Assembly: GCF_032586235.1 (NCBI RefSeq)
Contig: NZ_JAWHTD010000003.1
Coordinates: 163,933-227,932 of the forward strand
Reading direction: 5' to 3'
DNA length: 64,000 bases
Source of the DNA: Aestuariicoccus sp032586235
Lineage (GTDB): Bacteria > Pseudomonadota > Alphaproteobacteria > Rhodobacterales > Rhodobacteraceae
Positions 60,413 through 64,000 of this stretch are shown piece after piece (position 1 is the first letter of the stretch; the number at the start of each line of letters is the position of its first letter). The notes under the pieces are model-generated. The model searched no databases. It had not been told where the DNA came from and saw only the letters and a list, made by a program, of their open reading frames with translations. Both the position numbers and the translations under genes were made by a program.

Positions 60413-60996
60413 TGTCAGTCGAGTTCTATGAAAGCAACGCAGATACCTTCATCGCGCAGACCGTCGACGTTGATATGGCGTCACTGTATCAGCGGTTCTG
60501 CAAACACCTAAAGCCTGGCGCGTCTGTCCTGGATGCAGGGTGCGGGTCTGGCCGTGATGCTTTGGCGTTTTCGCGTATGGGCTACGACGTGGTGGCGTTT
60601 GATGCCTCACCCAAGATGGTGGATGCCGCGAGCAAGCGGGCGGGTGTGCCTGTCTACGAAATGACATTTGAGGACATGAAGTTTGACCAGCCGTTCGACG
60701 GAATTTGGGCTTGCGCGTCCCTTCTCCATGTCCCGCGGATACATCTTTCCGAGGTATTCCGTAATCTCGCGTCATTCCTTAAGCCCACAGGCGTGCTTTA
60801 TGCTTCGTTCAAGTACGGGGAACGGGAGCGAGAAAAAGGCGGGCGCTATTTCAACGATCTAAATGAGCAGTTGCTTGCTGAGCATTTGGAGGATGTACCC
60901 GGTCTAAGCGCCCTCGAAGTCTGGATCACAGAAGATCGACGCCCGGACCGCAGCGAAGAGCGTTGGTTGAACTGCCTGATGACTCACGGTGATTGA
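60412..60996 (+). CDS. Class I SAM-dependent methyltransferase
   Basis: A 194-residue Rossmann methyltransferase. Motif I is VLDAGCGSGRDALAFSRMGY (residues 39-58), acidic loop VVAFDASPKM and motif III GIWACASLLHVP follow. The type resembles small-molecule or protein methyltransferases (TehB/UbiE-like); no DNA-MTase NPPY/DPPY motif is seen, so it is not a normal modification enzyme for the HNH partner. Translated by re-initiation after HNH. Confidence 0.82.
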   Translation: MSVEFYESNADTFIAQTVDVDMASLYQRFCKHLKPGASVLDAGCGSGRDALAFSRMGYDVVAFDASPKMVDAASKRAGVPVYEMTFEDMKFDQPFDGIWACASLLHVPRIHLSEVFRNLASFLKPTGVLYASFKYGEREREKGGRYFNDLNEQLLAEHLEDVPGLSALEVWITEDRRPDRSEERWLNCLMTHGD

Positions 60997-61180
60997 TCAA
61001 CGCATCCTCAGATCAATTTGGCTCACCTTAAGTTCGAGAGAGGGTGGACCGGGAGGGCGCAAACGCCCCTTGGGAAGGGAAAGCCGTGCATGGGGTGGGG
61101 TGTGCCTAGTTTGGAACCGACTCTACGCCGCAGCAGATGTGCATTGAGTAACTACTGCGAACCTCATAGGAAAAGAGACT
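60997..61180. other. Intergenic gap with a short hairpin
   Basis: GGGCG-CAAA-CGCCC near 61055-61068 could end the HNH/methyltransferase transcript, without a T-run. AGGAAAAGA just before 61181 serves the next gene. Nothing else is seen. Confidence 0.35.
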
Positions 61181-61822
61181 ATGCCAACCAAATTCTTGGA
61201 GCTCGGCCCAGAAGCAGCAAGGGCGACCATCCTGTTTGCGCACGGCGCCGGTGCGCCGATGGACTCGCCAGCAATGTCGGCGATCGCAGAAGCGCTGGTT
61301 GGTCAGGGCCTAAGAGTTGTTCGGTTTGAGTTCTTCTACATGGCTGCTCGCCGAACTGAAGGCACCCGGAAACCCCCGCCACGCGCTGAAAAACTGAACT
61401 CAGAGTACCTAGCCGCAATCGACGCGCTCAATGTCGATGGTCCGCTGATCATAGGCGGAAAATCCATGGGCGGGCGCGTTGCTAGTATGATTGCGGATGA
61501 ACTGTTCGAAGCGGATCGCATCGCTGGGTTGCTCTGCGTGGGCTATCCATTTCACCCGATTGGAAAACCCGAAAAGCTTCGCACTGAGCACCTTAAGCAC
61601 CTGCAAACCCCAACACTGATCTGTCAGGGAACGCGGGACCAGTTTGGCTCGAAGGATGAAGTCAGCGGGTATGAGCTGTCGTCGGCAATCCAGATGATGT
61701 GGTTTGAAGACGGCGATCATGATCTAAAGCCGCGCAAGCGGATCTCAGGTTTCACGCATGCTGATCACATCGCGTCCATGGGCTTGGCAGTTTCGGCATG
61801 GGTCGAGGGTCTTGTTGGCTAG
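61181..61822 (+). CDS. Alpha/beta-family hydrolase (KANL3/Tex30-like)
   Basis: A 213-residue alpha/beta hydrolase: LFAHGAGAPMDSP (oxyanion region), nucleophile in IIGGKSMGGRVAS, Asp in ICQGTRDQFG and His in FEDGDHDLKPR. The triad is complete. This small family of dienelactone-hydrolase-like proteins is common and usually annotated as 'alpha/beta family hydrolase'. It is in the island but could be an ordinary metabolic passenger. Confidence 0.85.
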   Translation: MPTKFLELGPEAARATILFAHGAGAPMDSPAMSAIAEALVGQGLRVVRFEFFYMAARRTEGTRKPPPRAEKLNSEYLAAIDALNVDGPLIIGGKSMGGRVASMIADELFEADRIAGLLCVGYPFHPIGKPEKLRTEHLKHLQTPTLICQGTRDQFGSKDEVSGYELSSAIQMMWFEDGDHDLKPRKRISGFTHADHIASMGLAVSAWVEGLVG

Positions 61823-62064
61823 AGACACCTCAGCCCGCCGGGTTTACTGTGTTTGCAGGGTTTGTTTGGGCAACTTGCAGCGCGCAACCAGTACTTAACA
61901 TAAGGGCGCTCATGCAAACCGCATCACTAAGCGTGGCTGAGGATTTGTATCTTGATATCAATGGACTAGACAACTGGGAAGCCGCGAAGAGCCCGTCCAG
62001 GAGCCCAACATATAGATTGCAGTCAAAGAAAAGCACCGTTATGGTCGAAATAAGCACCTTTAGC
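61823..62064. other. Non-coding gap upstream of the patatin cassette
   Basis: An AT-rich stretch with no convincing gene. A frame from 61912 to 62142 encodes 76 residues but overlaps the promoter and the next gene, and resembles nothing known. Confidence 0.4.
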
Positions 62065-62093
62065 TTGCCAAAAGCACACTTAATAGCTATATG
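62065..62093 (+). promoter_or_regulatory. Sigma-70-like promoter of the patatin cassette
   Basis: TTGCCA (62065-62070), exactly 17 bases, TATATG (62088-62093), the best sigma-70 match in the island. The transcript would start near 62100, 29 bases before the ATG at 62129. Confidence 0.45.
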
Positions 62094-62128
62094 TGTGCCT
62101 ATCGAAGCTGACCTATATGGAGCAAGCC

Positions 62129-62605
62129 ATGCCAGCGATTAGTCACGAAGTAGACGCGGAGAACAACGGCGCTGCTTTAGTCGAGCGCGCACTTCAGTAC
62201 CTGCGGCCGGACGATCAAGGCGTTGCGGCCAATGAAAAGTATGGGAAACGAATGAGGACCTTCTTGGTCAACAGGAGATCCAAGGACGTTCACCAGTGGA
62301 CGAGAACTGATCTCAAGCGAAAAGTTGGAGAGGTCTTCAAAGAGCTCGAAGCTTCGGGACCACAGCTCATAGCTAACGCAAAAGAGCACGATAAGGAGCG
62401 AGCAGTTTTGTTGCTCGAGAGTGAAATGAATGCTCTTCTTAAAGTGCTTACCGAGCTATCTAGGCCTCACTTTGCAACTGGCGCCGATCTCTTTCGTGAC
62501 CTGGCACATCAGGGAGAAGCGAGCGAAATCTCTGTGGCTCCACGAAGGAAGACCTACCAGAACAGACGTTCAGTCGCTCATGCACTCTTGAGTGGCGCAG
62601 AATAG
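62129..62605 (+). CDS. Unrecognised protein, first gene of the patatin cassette
   Basis: A 158-residue soluble, strongly charged, mainly helical protein. The start is set by GGAG 6 bases before the ATG (an ATG 12 bases upstream is possible). The centre holds a basic helical stretch (EKYGKRMRTFLVNRRSKDVH) and a long helix KEHDKERAVLLLESEMNALL; the C-terminus is basic (PRRKTYQNRRSVAHALL). DNA/RNA binding or an adaptor role could fit, but this is inference. It overlaps the next frame by 14 bases. Lower GC than the core genome, fitting transfer. Confidence 0.6.
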   Translation: MPAISHEVDAENNGAALVERALQYLRPDDQGVAANEKYGKRMRTFLVNRRSKDVHQWTRTDLKRKVGEVFKELEASGPQLIANAKEHDKERAVLLLESEMNALLKVLTELSRPHFATGADLFRDLAHQGEASEISVAPRRKTYQNRRSVAHALLSGAE

Positions 62606-63086
62606 TGAAGTTTCTCGGATGCTAGTACTTGGCGTTACGGAGACGATACAGCTCATCGACGGAGCAAGCGCTCTGCCGACCATGCAAGCGTTGAAAGGCA
62701 TCGATCAAGTAGTCGCTCTCGGCGCTCCAGCATTGGCTGGAGCGCTAGACGCGATATTAGGCATGGAGGCGGGGCCAGATCAGAAAAAGCTGCGAAATAG
62801 AGTTGAAGGAATACTCAAAGGCGCCGAGGAAGACGATGCTTCGGGTCTTGGTGTCACACCCCCAGTCTATCGCCTTTTGCCGTTTACTGGTGAGAGTATC
62901 GAAGCCTTTGGCCACATTAGGGAAGCAGCGCCCATAGAGCAGTTGGATATCTATGACGCAGAAAACATGGCGATTGTCCGCGCACATGACGCAACAGCTA
63001 TGCTCCTCAAGACCGAAGAAAACCAGGCAATGGTAAGTCTTCTGGAGGGAGCTGGGATTGACATCAGAATTCTTTGGATTCCTTAG
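62592..63086 (+). CDS. Unrecognised protein, second gene of the patatin cassette
   Basis: A 164-residue protein from GTG 62592; an ATG at 62619 (MLVLGVTETIQL, 155 residues) is about as likely. It has an Ala/Gly-rich N-terminal half (VVALGAPALAGALDAILGM), an acidic linker (KGAEEDDASG) and a compact alpha/beta C-terminus that ends in LLEGAGIDIRILWIP. No family recognised. The stop codon TAG touches the ATG of the patatin gene directly (TAGATG), so the two are co-translated and probably act together. Confidence 0.58.
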   Translation: MAQNSEVSRMLVLGVTETIQLIDGASALPTMQALKGIDQVVALGAPALAGALDAILGMEAGPDQKKLRNRVEGILKGAEEDDASGLGVTPPVYRLLPFTGESIEAFGHIREAAPIEQLDIYDAENMAIVRAHDATAMLLKTEENQAMVSLLEGAGIDIRILWIP

Positions 63087-63923
63087 ATGCCTGAGTTTGC
63101 GCCCGTAGGCTCACTTTATGCGCCACCGGGGTCGGCTAGCGTCCTAAGTTTTCACGGTGGTGGGTTCCGCGGCTACTTTTCAGCCTTGATCGCAAACGGC
63201 CTCGAAGCGAGAAAGGCGCAACTTGGAGATTCTCGACCACTTGGTGAAAGCTTTGACGTCATCTGCGGAACTTCCGTAGGGTCGATCATAGCCGTTGCCC
63301 TAGCCGCGGGTGTACCAATCTCTAAGCTACTGGAGCTCTTCGAGGAACATGGCGAGAGAATATTTCCACCAAGATACGTACTGAAGACAAGACCGGGATT
63401 TTTCAGGGCGCGCTTTAAGAGCGATGAGCTCTACAAAGTCTTGTCATGTACACTGAAGGAGAAAAAGCTGGGCGATCTTGATCGGGCCTTAATCGTACCG
63501 GCAATAAACGAGACATCTGGCAAGCCAGTAATATTTCGCAGTTACGACACGTCTCAAGAAGAAATTAAGTTGATAGATATCGCTATGGCGTCGGCGGCAG
63601 CTCCGATGTACCTCCCGCTTCATCGATTTAACAAACAAAGATACGCGGACGGTGGAATCGTTGCCAACGGCCCAGAGCTCATCGCTGCTTCTGACCTTGT
63701 TTCGCGATTTGACATTCCAGTGGCGCAACAGAGAATTCTGTCAGTTGGAACGACTATGACCCCAAATAGTAGTAAAATACCACTATCTCGAAATGACAGA
63801 TGGGGGGTATTACGCTGGGTATTCAAGTATAATAGACTGCAACCACTGCTTATGGACGGGCAAGTAGAAATACAACGCGAGCTGCTAGGCTCAGGACCTA
63901 TTGATTTCAGCGGAAGGGCATGA
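63087..63923 (+). CDS. Patatin-like phospholipase (probably truncated at its C-terminus by an insertion sequence)
   Basis: A 278-residue patatin with the complete catalytic set: oxyanion loop GGGFRG (residues 24-29), nucleophile Ser63 in CGTSVGS and Asp188 in DGG. It should hydrolyse membrane phospholipids as a Ser-Asp dyad enzyme. Patatins of this size occur as effectors in CBASS (CapV) and other anti-phage systems; none of the usual CBASS partner genes is seen. The last residues (GPIDFSGRA) run into the start of an insertion sequence, so the natural C-terminus (these proteins often exceed 300 residues) is likely lost. Confidence 0.83.
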   Translation: MPEFAPVGSLYAPPGSASVLSFHGGGFRGYFSALIANGLEARKAQLGDSRPLGESFDVICGTSVGSIIAVALAAGVPISKLLELFEEHGERIFPPRYVLKTRPGFFRARFKSDELYKVLSCTLKEKKLGDLDRALIVPAINETSGKPVIFRSYDTSQEEIKLIDIAMASAAAPMYLPLHRFNKQRYADGGIVANGPELIAASDLVSRFDIPVAQQRILSVGTTMTPNSSKIPLSRNDRWGVLRWVFKYNRLQPLLMDGQVEIQRELLGSGPIDFSGRA

Positions 63924-63950
63924 TTCACCGCGCGAAAACAGAGCGGTGAT

Positions 63951-64000
63951 ATGTCTGATCTCTTCTGGCTGAGTGATGCGCAGATGGCGCGTCTGGAGCC
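63951..64000 (+). mobile_element. Start of an insertion sequence transposase (IS5-like), cut by the window edge
   Basis: MSDLFWLSDAQMARLE, with GCGGTGAT before its ATG, is the familiar N-terminus of IS5-family transposases widespread in Rhodobacteraceae. The left end of the element lies between about 63895 and 63950; GGGCATGATTCACCGCGCG may be its terminal repeat, but the other end is outside the window, so neither inverted repeats nor target duplication can be checked. Confidence 0.7.

Noticed and set aside
61798..62142. A 114-codon plus-strand frame between the hydrolase and the patatin cassette
   Set aside because: It overlaps both neighbours and the promoter, lacks an RBS and any recognisable feature.
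62129..63923. A complete CBASS operon around the patatin
   Set aside because: No CD-NTase-like active site (GS...DxD) is visible in the two short upstream proteins; only the effector type matches.

Overview
This is a GC-rich chromosomal window from an alphaproteobacterium, almost certainly Rhodobacterales (Rhodobacteraceae/Roseobacter group). The evidence is the Irr-type Fur regulator beside fabA, FnrL-type TTGAY-N4-RTCAA boxes, the ybgC-tolQRAB-pal-cpoB-tilS-ftsH order, the DUF1127 gene, and the general gene content. No rRNA operon, CRISPR array or replication origin is seen.

Regions. 1-5.3 kb: the start of miaB, then the unsaturated fatty acid genes fabA, fabB and fabI, interrupted by a small cytochrome c gene that has its own FnrL-type promoter, and the divergent irr. 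5.4-11.6 kb: tamA-tamB, the outer-membrane translocation and assembly module. 11.7-17.4 kb: a translationally coupled catabolic set (DpaL-like PLP lyase, M24 hydrolase, EutA/maleate isomerase-like enzyme), then an aldo/keto reductase, a nitroreductase and an alpha-methylacyl-CoA racemase-like protein. 17.6-24.8 kb: Lhr-like helicase and PdeM repair pair, a thioesterase, the C1-folate genes fhs and folD separated by an inverted REP pair, and a MOSC protein. 24.9-34.7 kb: a long minus-strand envelope block, ybgC-tolQRAB-pal-cpoB-tilS-ftsH-tam. 34.8-38.1 kb: small conserved genes and ruvCAB. 38.3-43.6 kb: a DUF1127 gene with an RpoH-like promoter, prmA and transporters. 43.7-54.6 kb: an ABC exporter, divergent hemE/hemC, an FAD-linked oxidase, nudC, a CpdB-like nucleotidase and an RlmL-like RNA methyltransferase.

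54.7-56.1 kb is an RNA-gene neck: the SRP RNA (ffs), tRNA-Cys(GCA) and tRNA-Thr(CGT). The intact tRNA-Thr is preceded by two tandem, progressively decayed copies of its own 5' half, which looks like a series of integration scars.

56.1-64 kb is a lower-GC accessory island next to the tRNA-Thr. It holds a C-terminal remnant of a type I restriction subunit (hsdR), a C-terminal remnant of a UvrD-like helicase with topoisomerase-type zinc ribbons, an HNH endonuclease coupled to a methyltransferase, a small alpha/beta hydrolase, and a three-gene cassette of two unrecognised proteins plus a patatin-like phospholipase. An insertion sequence begins at the right edge and appears to cut off the patatin gene. 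That cassette is the best candidate here for an undescribed, possibly anti-phage, system.
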